From assembly GCA_963920765.1 (NCBI GenBank), contig OY987245.1:7828727-7892726 (forward strand): 64,000 nucleotides of DNA, read 5' to 3'. The stretch comes from Ulota crispa (taxonomy: Eukaryota > Streptophyta > Bryopsida > Orthotrichales > Orthotrichaceae). The notes below the pieces were generated by a model that was given only the letters and a program-made list of their open reading frames with translations, searched no databases and was not told the DNA's origin. Shown here piece by piece: positions 10,151-20,986 of this stretch; the stretch's first letter is position 1, and every line of letters begins with the position of its first letter. A program made the translations under genes and the position numbers.

Positions 10151-11559
10151 ATTATATACACAAACTTTGCACATGATTATGGATTGTGTTAAAACATTAG
10201 AAGATCTCCTTATGTTTAAAAAAATACGGTAAAATACCACAAGAGATCTCATGATTCTTAGACAAAATATCAAGAAATCACTTGATGTTTAGAAAAAGCA
10301 AACAAGAGACTCCTTGTTGTTTTTTTATTTTATTTTGAATCATGGACTTTGCAGGGTCCATGTTTAGCCAAATATGACATATTAAAGATTACAATCAATA
10401 CAGGGCTTCATTGTTGCGGTTAATTTGTGAAAATCTAGTATTTGATTTTTTGTTAAAGACTAATATGATAACATTTTTTGTTAAATTTGTCATACTTTAA
10501 TAGTAGTTATGAACTTTAGGGTAATACACCCTAAACTCCCTCACCAATTGTTCACTTTGCCAATCAATGTGACAAACTTAATTTCTATTACACTCTTATA
10601 TTCATTCATGTTTTAGATAATAATTGAATTTCCTCCTCCTTGCAAAGGATAATCAGTCTTAAATTGTGGCATCTTCCCTGTTATAAGTTGTACTAAGATA
10701 TTGACTCTTGGAATATAGATATCAATGGAAAAAGAGGATTTTTCAAATCGACAATATGAAAGGGACAATTTAATAAATGCCATGATATGAGTTCACCAAT
10801 TGTGTATTCATTGTTTTCTTTTCAATACATATTGTGTTTAATTTTATGTTTGAGTTTGTTAATTGGTCCAATTTTGCTCAAATATGCTTTACAAAAGAAC
10901 TTTCTTCTGTTTTTGGTTCCAAGAAAAATATGTTGTAATTCAAAATCTCCTTGTTTTTTACTTATTTGTATCAAGTAGCAATCTCAAGTACTCACATCAT
11001 ATACTTTACTAATTCAATATTGTTTTGATACTAGCATTAAAGAATAAGAGAGCCAATAGAATGAAGAATAGAATAACATGAAAGGCTTGCCCCTATGTAT
11101 AACTTACTACAAAGGGATATCCTTGGGTTCATACTCATTGAATTGTGGTAAAACTTTATCTAAAAACAAATTAAAATAAATAGTGTTAAAATCTAAGAAA
11201 TTGCTTGACAATAACCTTTGCAATACATTTATGATGATCTTATTTATGACAAAAATTTGACAAAGTCCAAAATCCATGACAAAAATAACTCAAAAGGACT
11301 ATGATAATACACATAAATGATGTTTGCGTCCAATTGACTAATGAAAATTAAACTTTAATTCAACAACAACTTGATGAACATAAATTCCAACAAACAAGAT
11401 TGTATACTTTCAAATTATTGTTTTACAATGACTATTTATAGATTTTTTAATAAATTCATTGAACTCAAATTTTGCACTTTAACCCCTAAGATTACAAGCC
11501 ATCACAATGTGAGTGATGGATGTTATCAATTGCTTACTGTAAGAGTCGAATGAAATAGA
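10151..11559. other. AT-rich intergenic stretch, nothing recognised
   Basis: Long A/T-rich sequence with only short, compositionally biased ORFs. No splice-linked exons, repeats or RNA genes could be supported. Confidence 0.45.
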
Positions 11560-11921
11560 TACTCCCTCCGTCCCAAAATGATCTTCCTGTTACACAAAAT
11601 GTTATAGATTAAGCTTGAAAAGAACAATTTTTCAAAAAAATTTGACTTTAGAATAGAGTTTGATGTCCTCTTATTGTTTTGAAATTTTGAGTTTCAAATT
11701 AGTTTTCAAAATGTGGTTTCAAAGCGCTTGAAAATTGAATTTTTGAGGCATTTTTGAAGAGCACCGATGGCCACTCACTTGATGGCATGGGATTGGCTAG
11801 CATGTTCATACTTTTGGACTATGTGCAAGTGTCACTAGCTCCCTTTCTCCTACAACAAGAACATCATTTTGGGACACTAAATAAAAGTCAACATGAAGAT
11901 CATTTTGGGACAGAGGGAGTA
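11560..11921. mobile_element. Stowaway MITE (Tc1/mariner), copy 1
   Basis: TA target duplication (11560-11561, 11920-11921). Left end CTCCCTCCGTCCCAAAATGA and right end ATTTTGGGACAGAGGGAG. This matches the classic plant Stowaway terminus CTCCCTCCGT. Body is 358 bp. Confidence 0.9.
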
Positions 11922-12442
11922 ATAAAATACACCCAAATACAATCAAAAAGCAAATTTTGTCTACTTTTCATCTATGTGACCATCTGTACTATTAGATGCT
12001 TCATGGTTTTTGTGCAAGGCTTTAACTCAATTCATGAAAAATCAATTTACATAGAGAATGAAGAAAAATGTTATGCAAAAATGAAAATCTTGTTTTTGGA
12101 ATTTTCTTATTCCATAATCTCTTTTACTTTGAAAGCTCCAATTCTATTTGCTACCCAGCATTCTTAGAGTCAATTCCCATGGTGGCTTGGAATTTGAAAA
12201 GTTAAGAAACAACAGAGGATTACAAAATCATGTGGATATATTATAGAAAAAAATAAAAAATAAAAAATAAAAAAATATTGAAAATTGAAAATAATATTTT
12301 GATAGCTTGTTAACAAAGTGAATTAAAAACATAGGAATTTCAATTTTCAAGCTCATAACTGAGGCCAATTCTAGGGCAACATGGAAGTTGGCGCTCAAAG
12401 GATTAATTTCTTATTTATCTTGAACCTCGTGTAGTTGAGCTA
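11922..12442. other. Intergenic, nothing recognised
   Basis: AT-rich flank between the Stowaway element and a family I element. A short ORF crosses the Stowaway boundary and has no motif. Confidence 0.4.
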
Positions 12443-12720
12443 CACTAAACGGTGCATTTAGGTTGCCTCAACAACTAGGTTGCCTTACCATGGAAAGTTA
12501 CCTCATAACTCATTGCTTGGCCACTTGGAAGCGCATGTAACTTTCACATGGTTTATAGCTTATACAAAAATTGGTTTGTATTTCCATGGCATTGTTGTTG
12601 TTGCCAAGTCCTTATTGCTCTTGAAATTTTAGTGATGAAAAAATTATTGTAGGATGAATATATACATAGTGTAAAATGTCAAGAAGTTAGTGTGGGGCAA
12701 CCTAAATGCGCTATTCAGTG
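12443..12720. mobile_element. MITE family I, copy 1
   Basis: Left end CACTAAACGGTGCATTTAGG, right end CCTAAATGCGCTATTCAGTG, inverted. Copies at 47280-47582 and 50982-51284 share the ends and the internal phrases ggttgcct and cattgcttg.ccacttgg. The CACTA terminus suggests an En/Spm-type element, but no 3-bp duplication could be confirmed. Confidence 0.65.
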
Positions 12721-13171
12721 CAGGGTATGTTTGTTGTTTTACAAAGACACTACTGTACCGTAAGTTACCAATTTCGATTTGCCTAAAGAAAGCGGTCTCA
12801 GACCGACCGCCGACGGATGACCGAAAAATCTTATAAACAATTTCTCATCCATCATCCAAGACGTCGGCATCGTCACGCATGCAGCACTGCCACCACGCCC
12901 GCTTCGCTGCCGCCGCAACGTCGCACACTCGCACCGCAACAACACACCTATGCCCTTCCTGGCCCGCCATAGCCACAAGCAAAAAATAAAAAGTTGCCAT
13001 TCCTTGGCATCGTCCACCGTTGTGCACCACACGTTCTCCGCTGCCGGAACGCCATGTCGACGTCAACGCTTCCACCTCCCATGCATGGCTCCGCTTTCCT
13101 TCCCCTCGCATCGCTATTGACCTGCTACTTTGGAAGTCACATGCACGCTTATTAGTGCAATTGTTGTCGAC
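12721..13171. promoter_or_regulatory. Promoter and 5' UTR of the plastid metallo-hydrolase gene
   Basis: Marked GC-rich island (about 12830-13170) in an AT-rich region, immediately before the ATG at 13172. ORFs on the minus strand here are frame shadows of GC-rich sequence with no family features. Confidence 0.4.
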
Positions 13172-16100
13172 ATGGCTTCCTGTTTGCGGCGGCAATGCGT
13201 GGTAGCAGCTTCTTTCCTGCAGCCCGTTCGTCACGTCGGAGTTAAGTGTAGTACATGCGCTTCGCTACCTTCACGCTTCTCCTGCAGGTTGAATTCGTCC
13301 GCGGCTTCGCGGCTTACACTGGATTCGCAATCACAGCTGGTGCAACCAACACCGTTGTCTAGGAGGTGAGAGTTACTGCCTTACTTGTGCTCTCGCGCTT
13401 CCTTCTAGTTTCGTTTCTCGAAACCGGATTATCTTTATTCTCCGATTTCTAATTCAGCGGCCGTTTGGACGTTTTTGAACGTTTTATAAGATTCGTGTGT
13501 GTACGTACAGCATAAGAACAATATCTATTGAAACAGAATTGAAAAAGCGCAGTGTCAGATCTTGAGTTTTGCGTTTCTGCCGGCCAGTATGGCGTTACTT
13601 GATGAGGTGTATAGCATTGTGCTCTCGCGCCTCTTTCTGGTTTCGTTTTTCGAAACCGGATCGTCCTTGTTGTCTGATTTCTAATTCAGCGGCCGTTTGG
13701 ACGTCTTACAAGATTCGTGTGTGTACGTACAGCTTCAGAACAATGTTTATTGAAACAGAATTGAAAAAGCGCAGTTTAAGGTAATTGCTAATTTGTTTTT
13801 CGAAACCGGATTATCTTTGTTCTCCGATTTGTAAATTAGCGGCCGTTTGGACTTTTTTGAACGTTTTACAAGATTCGTGTGTGTACGTACAGCTTCAGAA
13901 TAACCTCTATTGAAACGGAATTGAAAAAGCGCAGTGTAAGGTAATAGCTAATTTGTCAGATCGTGATTTTTGCGTTTCTGCCGACCAGTATGGCGTTACT
14001 TGATGAGGTGTATAGCATTGTGATTGAGCGGCTTCTTTTCGTTGCTAGAGTCTTGATATTTATTTTCTTGCAGTAAACCTGTGGTTCGCTGCGGTGAAAG
14101 TGGATGTTCTTATTCTGCGGTTTCGAATGTAGCAACAGTTTCACAGTTTTTAAGTTTGTTTTTAATCTCTGTAGATGTGCTTGCAGCGCAAGAACAGCCT
14201 GAAAAAAACAGAATCGAAAAATCTTTGCACGACAATGAAGAACGGAGTCAAAGAATTTTGAGCGGGGATATTTAGTTCTCAAGCACCACGCACGTGTGCC
14301 ACATACTTCTAGTTTGTAAAACGTATCGAAAATTTTACCTCAGGGTGCGATTCGATCGGTGAATGTACGCGAGGCTTAAATGTTACAATTTGGCATAATT
14401 TCGTCTTGATTACCTAGAGGAGAGTCTGTCGTGCTGCTCTGCCCTTTAGTTCTTGCTCTCTTTCGGATTCTTCTTAAATAGCAGACGGCAGTGGATGGCT
14501 GAAATTTCTTCGAGCCGTGCATATTTATCCTACAGCGACGTTCGCTTTGCAAATGATATGATTCTAGTATTTTACTGTTAGAAATCAACTTGATATGCAA
14601 CTACAGTCAGGTTTTTCCTTCATGAGAGAGATGATTGTTAGAAACGTTTTTTGTGTAGAAGAATATTTATGTAGAGAGAAAATACCGTAAAATAAAAATA
14701 AGAGTTCTGTTCGGAATCCTGCTGAAAGTTCAAGTGCAAGTGTCATTGCAAATTTTTGAGATGGAGAATGGATTATTTTACTGGAATGAATTAATGGATC
14801 AGTAGTGTAGGTGATGATCGGGTTCCTTGATTAGTTACCGACGGATGAATTTGTAAATTCGGAAGAAACAACCTATAAGTAGGTCTTCATGTTGATTAAC
14901 CGTGCATAGTACGTAATAAACATAACTTTCTTTTGCGTAAGTGATTCAAGGCAAAGATTCCATTCGATTGACTATTTCTGCGCTGAGTTGTAAGGTTATT
15001 GAACATTATTCGATACCGTGTGCCATTTTGAGTCGTTATTTAAGTACTACAGTAGTGCCTCCCTAAGATGAACCTTTATAAGGAAAAACGCTTGGCTAAG
15101 ATGAAGTAGATGACTGTCCCTGGTGGTTGGGGAGCTACAAAAACTTGTTTAGTTACAATGAATGTTTTCCTTACATGAAAGGAATATGCTGTCCGGATAC
15201 CTTCATCGTATCCAGGCACTACTGTAGTAGGCGTTTAAGAAAATTTAACAATCAGGAGGAAGAACGAAGGATTCGAATCACCCAAATAGAAGCGTATGTA
15301 GACCAGCTGTACTCTATGAATGTGTGTTTTGCTAATTGGTTTTTGATGAAAACTACTAGTGATCCTGTTTTACTTACAAATGTGATGATTCTTGTGTAGA
15401 AATCTTATTTCAATCAGAGTCATTTTTTAAAATTTAGTTGTGTACTGTGCTTTGTGGAGACAGGAGGTCCTTGCCGATGGCCACTTCAGCTCAAGGTAGC
15501 ACTGAAGCCACTATCAAGGAATCCGAGAAGGAAACTGAGAAATGCTTCGAAATGCCCTCTGGGAATAAGCCCTTGGAAATGACTTACCTTGAGGTAGCTA
15601 ACGTTTTCATCACCCTCTTTACATGTTTATGTTTGATGACGATCGCCGCTTGCACTCTGCTGGTGAATATGACAGTAAAGCAACCCTGAGTTTATTAAGA
15701 GTTCATTTAAGACTATACTGCTAGTAAACTATTTGCACGATGCACTCTTGTCATGATTGTCTGAGGACAAACATGGGCTTGCTTCAATTTAATGCAATGG
15801 TATCATTTTCTGGACTATTTTTTACTGTAAATGTAATTTTTACAGGGAAACAGCTGGCTATGGACACTAAATGGTTTGAACATTCTGGTGGATCCAGTTC
15901 TTGTTGGAAATCTAGATTTCGGCATCCCTTTCTTGTATGATGCTGCCAAGAAGTCCAAGCTGATGAAGGAATTCACTGTAATGTGCTCTTCATCTTTCGC
16001 AGCATCCTTACATCAAGCATGTTTGTTGACGTGAATATTTAGTTGCCCAGTAATTATTCAAACGCCAATGTTAAATTTGAACGCATGCTAAATATCCTCT

Positions 16101-18153
16101 TTGAATGATTTTCTGGTGCAGTTGGACGACTTGCCAAAACTGGATTGCATTTTGATCACCCAAGGGTATGATGATCATTGTCACAAAGGCACACTGACGG
16201 CTATGGTAGAGAAGTTTGGCGACGTACGAGTAATTGCATCACCTAATACTGAGCCAATCATAAAGAAAATTGGCTATAAGAATGTACGTGCATCAGATTC
16301 CATCACTTTGGCTTACTCTGTCGTTGTAGATATCCATATTTTTCAAATTGCTTGCAGTTTCCATTATCCGCTCATTTATCCTGTGCTTGTTGGTTTATCG
16401 TCGCCGTTGAGCATACGACTATATCCTATCCAATCGAAGTGTCAGTAGAACAATTTGTTGAAGTATTGCAACTTACGACAGGTAACATATTTGGAGCCAC
16501 TAAACACCACCATGTTGGGCGATATCCGCATTCGTGCAACTCCAGGGCCTGTACTGGGTCCTCCATGGCAACGACCTGAGAACGGGTTGGAAACACTACC
16601 TTCCTTTTTTATTTGTCCATGTTCATTAGGACAGGTGTTTGAAACAGGAAATCTTGCTTAACACACTCATCTCACTGATTGTAAGTAGTATATAAATTGG
16701 GTGTCTTTAGGTATGGTACCGTTTCCAAGTAGGACAGGGTATCCGGTGTTTTAGCCAGTTTTCTTGCCTTCGGATTGAAATGATTATAATCATAACATTT
16801 CTAGCTGGGTGTAAGTTGATAGAGGGCCAGCTTCTCATCATCCGCGAAATATAAGATTAATGAATGTTTTCTGATTCTTACGGTGTTGCTGCGGTAATAG
16901 GTACTTTGTTGAGGTTCCCGATCCCAAATTTGTTATATACTACGAGCCTCACTGTGTATTTGGGAAGGCATCTCTGGACAAAGAGAGGGCGGACGTAATT
17001 GTGACTCCTGTGAACAAGCAAGTGCTGCCTGGGTACACGCTCGTATCTGGTCAAGAGGATGCCGTAAAGCTTGCCAAGTTTCTTCAACCCAAGTAAGCTT
17101 GTTGTGGATTTCTGTCTTTAACATTGGTGGAAAGAACTGTCAAGTCAAATGTTTCATTACTGAGGATAAAGCTGTTGCAACTGAGAACTGTTGGAGATTA
17201 GCTGACTTAGGACTTTTTTGAAATGGTCCTTATGAAGTAGTAAACCGTACTGCACAAACGTGTTTGTGTTCAGGAGACGTGCAATTCGTGTAGAGTGGCT
17301 TCTTCACCCACTTAAAGCAGCATGAAAAGCAAATTCCTTGTCATTTGTTGCTAAGTAGTTGATTACCACATCAGGTTCTCGGGAATCTCAGATTCAGATT
17401 CCGAGATTATTGTGATAAGCAACACTGGTTATGATTCGCATCTTGGTGTTTAACTAGAAAGTGTACAGTTAATAAATATTCTTAGCAACTTGCTGTGTGA
17501 GGGTCCTGATCTTGGATGGGAGTGCTTTGACACTCTCACTCGATCAAATCAGATAAATAGTCTATCTGTTGTGATCATGGAACTGGATGATTGTCACTTT
17601 CGGGACTAGTATACATTCTTATCTGAGGTTTTTGGGTTCGAGCTTTGGATTCAAGTCTACCTAATGTGGAGGAAGAGACCCCTCGCGCTTCTTAGTGCCG
17701 TTTTGTTATTTTTTTGTATTTGAGATCAGTAAGTTGGCTACTAGTTTTCAAAATTAAATATTTTCTCTATCATGCAGGTACATAGTGACGATGCAGAATG
17801 CGGAGCTGGATTCTCGAGGTGTTTTGTCCTTGATAGTCAGAGAGAAAGGAACTGTTGATGCTTTCAAGGTAACCAAATCCCTGTTTTTTCAAAAAATAAC
17901 AAGGACAAAAAAACAATAATAAAACAGAACGGAGTTCCCTAATCTACTGGGTATTTTCAGTGCTTGCGTTGCATTGTGACCTAATTACATCCTGTTATGG
18001 TGGTCAGCTTCAGTTAACATTTGATTTGCTTCTCTTTTGGTATTTCAGGGAATGCTTGCGAGAGACGTTCCCAACTGCGAAGTGTTGGAACCAACACCTG
18101 GAATTCCTCTCGAAGTTCCAGTTTTGAAAATCGACAGAAACAGTAAAAACTAA
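13172..18153 (+). CDS. Plastid-targeted metallo-beta-lactamase-fold hydrolase (369 aa, 8 exons)
   Basis: Exons: 13172-13365, 15464-15593, 15846-15977, 16122-16283, 16482-16585, 16901-17092, 17778-17868 and 18049-18153. The frame is continuous across all joins and introns are GT-AG. Residues 1-64 look like a chloroplast transit peptide (starts MAS, rich in Ser and Arg, almost no acidic residues). The mature part resembles the plant metallo-hydrolase/oxidoreductase family that includes Arabidopsis At1g30300 (from memory). Shared blocks are NSWLW, LVDPVL, LITQGYDDHCH (from about residue 163), VTYLEP, GPVLGPPWQRPENG, YYEPHC and VTPV. The usual HxHxDH metal motif is here QGYDDH (166-171), with only Asp and His kept. 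The remembered family shares this change, so activity is uncertain and the substrate unknown. Intron 1 (2.1 kb) holds a three-copy repeat. Confidence 0.85.
13380..14031. repeat. Three-copy tandem repeat in intron 1 of the metallo-hydrolase gene
   Basis: Copies begin near 13387, 13619 and 13797. Each carries CGAAACCGGAT, cagcggccgtttgga, GATTCGTGTGTGTACGTACA and tgaaa(c)(a/g)gaattgaaaaagcgcag. Copies 1 and 3 also share a second block, CCAGTATGGCGTTACTTGAT followed by gaggtgtatagcattgtg. The repeat begins 14 bp after the exon 1 donor. Confidence 0.9.
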
Positions 18154-18585
18154 ATTGATTATATCAATTCGTCAAGGATAAGTTGATATATTTTATATTC
18201 TAGGCCTAGCACAGGAAATGTAGATTAATCGCAAGTGGCGGTCAGAAGTGTTAGATTTTTTATTGGATTTCCTAAATTTGTTAATATATATATATTGACA
18301 TTATTGACGGTCGATTGGTTTTTTGTACAAGATACGTAAAAGCGGATGGAAAGTATGAACTTTTGCATGGTTACAATCAACTGCAAAAAGGAAAACAAAA
18401 ATTGAGGTACAATTCAATTGGAAAGTTTGACAATGTTTAGGAGTAACAGTCTAAGAAAATATTCAGACCTAATCTCTTTCCATATCCTCCTAATAGACTC
18501 AACACACGTGTATTTGACAAAACCCTGCATTCATCCCTGTTTTGTTCTCCTTAGTGTAGTTTGGTGTTATACATTCGCAAGCCGT

Positions 18586-19815
18586 CTAGCGGTCTTCTGC
18601 ATCTGATGAGCTCCAATCCGAAGACCCGGATGTACTCGGACTTGAAGCAAAACCCTTGTCTTTCACTCGGTCGTTGTATTCCACTCGCACCTTCTTTGGC
18701 ACCGGATGGAAGGCCAAATCACGTTTTCGTTTGAAGTATTTGACGAATTCATCCATTCGTTCGTTCCTCTCCGTCTCCTCCGCGAGGCGCCTCTCATCAT
18801 TTAAGGTAACCTCCTCGTCTCTTGCTTCCGTCTCTTCATTTCCTACAGCTTCCTCTGTAGCATCCATTGATTCCTCCTTTCCCTCCGACTGGTCATCTTC
18901 TGGTTCTTCTTCCAATTCAGGAGTCCCCTCCCCTAAATCATCCTCTGGTTCCTCCAATCCACGATTTGCCTCCCTCATGAGTATCATCTCTTGCTTGATA
19001 ATCTCTACTTCACACAAGATAGCCTCACTCATATCCGTGGTTGCTTGCTTGACGTCCTTGAGCTCATGGTGTACTGCTAACAGGTCATTCTTCATACTCT
19101 TGAAGTCTTCCTTCAAACCCTCCAAGTCTTTCAAGCGATCACTCTGAAACTTAGCAATGCCATCCGTCGTCACGAGGAGCTCATCAATCCGGTCGTAAAG
19201 CTTGTCCCCTACCAAACGATCATCCAAGTTCAGAGTCCTCACTTCGCGCTTCACAATGGTGAGTTCATCAAACACGCCGTTATTCATGTTCTCCACTTCC
19301 GTCCTCACTTCGGCGAGTTCATCCAACACGTCGTTATTCGTGTACTCCATTGTCTTCCTCATTTCGGCGAGTTCATCCAACATGTTTTTCTTCATGTACT
19401 CCACTTCCGTCCTCACTTCCTTCCATCCCTTCTCCACTGTCACTACCATGTCCAACGCTTGGGTCGTTTCCTTTGTTATTGTGGCCATGGCTTCGTTCAC
19501 TTTGGTCGTTTCCTTCGTCATTGTGGCCATGGCTTCGTTCACAGACCGCAATACTAACGCTGACACTTCGTCTGTTATCTCGCTCATCTCCTTCACTTCC
19601 TCCGAAAGCTCACTGTACATTGACCAAACTTGGTTTCGGCTCTCCTCCATAGCGTTATCCACCATGGTTTTCATCCCTTCCACTCCCTCCTCCAAGATTC
19701 GCTTCGTCGCCATCATCTTTTCAAGCTCGCTTACTGTGAGCACCACCGTTGTTGGTGCTAATTCCTCCCCTTTCCCCTTTCCCTCCGGCGTCAACTTCGA
19801 CGACGAGAGACCCAT
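18586..19815 (-). CDS. Intronless coiled-coil protein, predicted N-myristoylated (409 aa)
   Basis: Not recognised as a known family. Single open frame from ATG 19815 to TGA. It starts MGLSSSKL, which fits the N-myristoylation pattern (Gly2, small or Ser residues at 3-6, Lys7), so it may attach to a membrane. Most of the protein (about residues 30-290) is predicted coiled coil, rich in Glu, Lys, Met and Val. Internal repeats are visible: NEAMAT(M/I)TKETT twice near residue 100, and a roughly 20-residue unit (DELAE(M/V)R followed by a YTNN- or MNN-type spacer) three times at about 150-205. Then come an acidic stretch (about 295-345), a basic segment KYFKRKRDLAFHPVPKKVRV (possible nuclear signal) and a Ser-rich tail. 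It converges on the metallo-hydrolase gene 0.43 kb away. Confidence 0.7.
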   Translation of the reverse strand: MGLSSSKLTPEGKGKGEELAPTTVVLTVSELEKMMATKRILEEGVEGMKTMVDNAMEESRNQVWSMYSELSEEVKEMSEITDEVSALVLRSVNEAMATMTKETTKVNEAMATITKETTQALDMVVTVEKGWKEVRTEVEYMKKNMLDELAEMRKTMEYTNNDVLDELAEVRTEVENMNNGVFDELTIVKREVRTLNLDDRLVGDKLYDRIDELLVTTDGIAKFQSDRLKDLEGLKEDFKSMKNDLLAVHHELKDVKQATTDMSEAILCEVEIIKQEMILMREANRGLEEPEDDLGEGTPELEEEPEDDQSEGKEESMDATEEAVGNEETEARDEEVTLNDERRLAEETERNERMDEFVKYFKRKRDLAFHPVPKKVRVEYNDRVKDKGFASSPSTSGSSDWSSSDAEDR

Positions 19816-20082
19816 TGCAAATCGAATCAGTAGGTCCTCTCACAAGGTGCAGAAATATCCCGAGAAATATAATGCTGAAGGGAAAAAGTGTATATGAAAA
19901 TATATCATACATGTAGTATCCTCTACAACTACTTATATAACATGTGTTGATGATAATAATGTAAAAGGTTAGTGGGGAAAGTAAACCTTAAACAAGAGGT
20001 TCTAGTTTAGTTAACTTGAACTTCTTATTTTTAGAACTGGTGTGAAAAGTAAAAGGAACTGAAATTTCGAGTGTTGTTTTTC

Positions 20083-20398
20083 GGGAAAATTTCATGGATA
20101 CCCCTGAAGTTTGCAATATTTTCCTAGATATCTCTGCTTTTTCAGAAATATCGCAAATAATAGGACCCAAAAAAATTTAGACATTTGTTTTGTTGTGCGT
20201 GCCACTTCTCTTCTTTCTTTGTGCACATGCATAAGAAGAAAGAAGTAGACTAGTGTGTCCACAAAGGAAGAAGGGAAGTGACATGCATAACAAAATAAAT
20301 GCCTAAATTTTTTGGTCCAAGGGTGTTTGTGATATTTCTGAAAAGAGCAGGGGTATCTATGAAAATATTGCAAACTTCAAAGGTATCCATGAAATTTG
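20083..20398. mobile_element. MITE family A, copy 2
   Basis: Left end GGGAAAATTTCATGGATACC; right end aggtatccatgaaattt. The last few bases are diverged and no target duplication is clear. Internal sequence matches the other A copies (gcatttgttttgttgtgc-type block, cttcttcctttgtg). Confidence 0.75.
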
Positions 20399-20636
20399 GA
20401 AAAATTACAAATTGGGGCACAAAAAAGAAAAATATTACAAATAGGGACATAGTTTCAAAACAATTACAATTAGGGGCATAGTTTCAAGACCCCTTTATCA
20501 AAATTTCCTTACTTAGGCTTGATTTGGAGAGGCTTTTAAGTTTTTTGGAATTTAGCTAACATTTAATGTAATGTATCTAAATGTCCTAATGTCCAAACCA
20601 AAATTTTACTGAAATTTTCAAACTGTTTTTTTGAAA

Positions 20637-20986
20637 GGGAATTACTACAACGACACCCTAAATTGCTAGCAAGACACCCCTTTGAGCATGAAATTTGATA
20701 GTTTAGTGTTATTTTTTATTTATTAAGTGGTACATCATTCATTCAATCATGACATTATCACCTCCTTGAAAGAAAACATGCAAACACAATTTTTTTTGAA
20801 ATATTATTGCACCAATAATATTTTTTGATATATTTTTGCTTTAAGTAACTCAAAAATCCTATATTTATAATTTGAAATTTAAGCACACCTTTTTTTAGTA
20901 TAGCCTTAGAATTATAAAGATGAAACAAATGGAGGAAGTGTCTTGTTAGCAATTTAGGGTGTCGCTGTAGTAATTCTTTTTTGAAA
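20637..20986. mobile_element. MITE family B, copy 2 (no P insertion)
   Basis: Ends GGGAATTACTACAACGACAC and TGTCGCTGTAGTAATTCTT, with an 8-bp duplication TTTTGAAA (20629-20636 and 20979-20986). The internal TTAA in gctTTAAgt corresponds to the site occupied by P-family elements in copies 1 and 4. This is the uninterrupted reference copy. Flanking blocks attacaaattggggcac (about 20404) and gtgcccctatttgtaatt (about 20991) are inverted, so B2 itself may sit inside an older element. Confidence 0.8.

Noticed and set aside
12845..13234. 129-codon minus ORF in the GC-rich island
   Set aside because: It overlaps the transit-peptide exon of the metallo-hydrolase on the other strand and has no recognisable domain; a GC-rich shadow.
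18656..19897. Ser-rich plus-strand ORFs over the coiled-coil gene
   Set aside because: They are the antisense reading of a Glu/Lys-rich coding sequence; the minus frame is uninterrupted over 409 codons.
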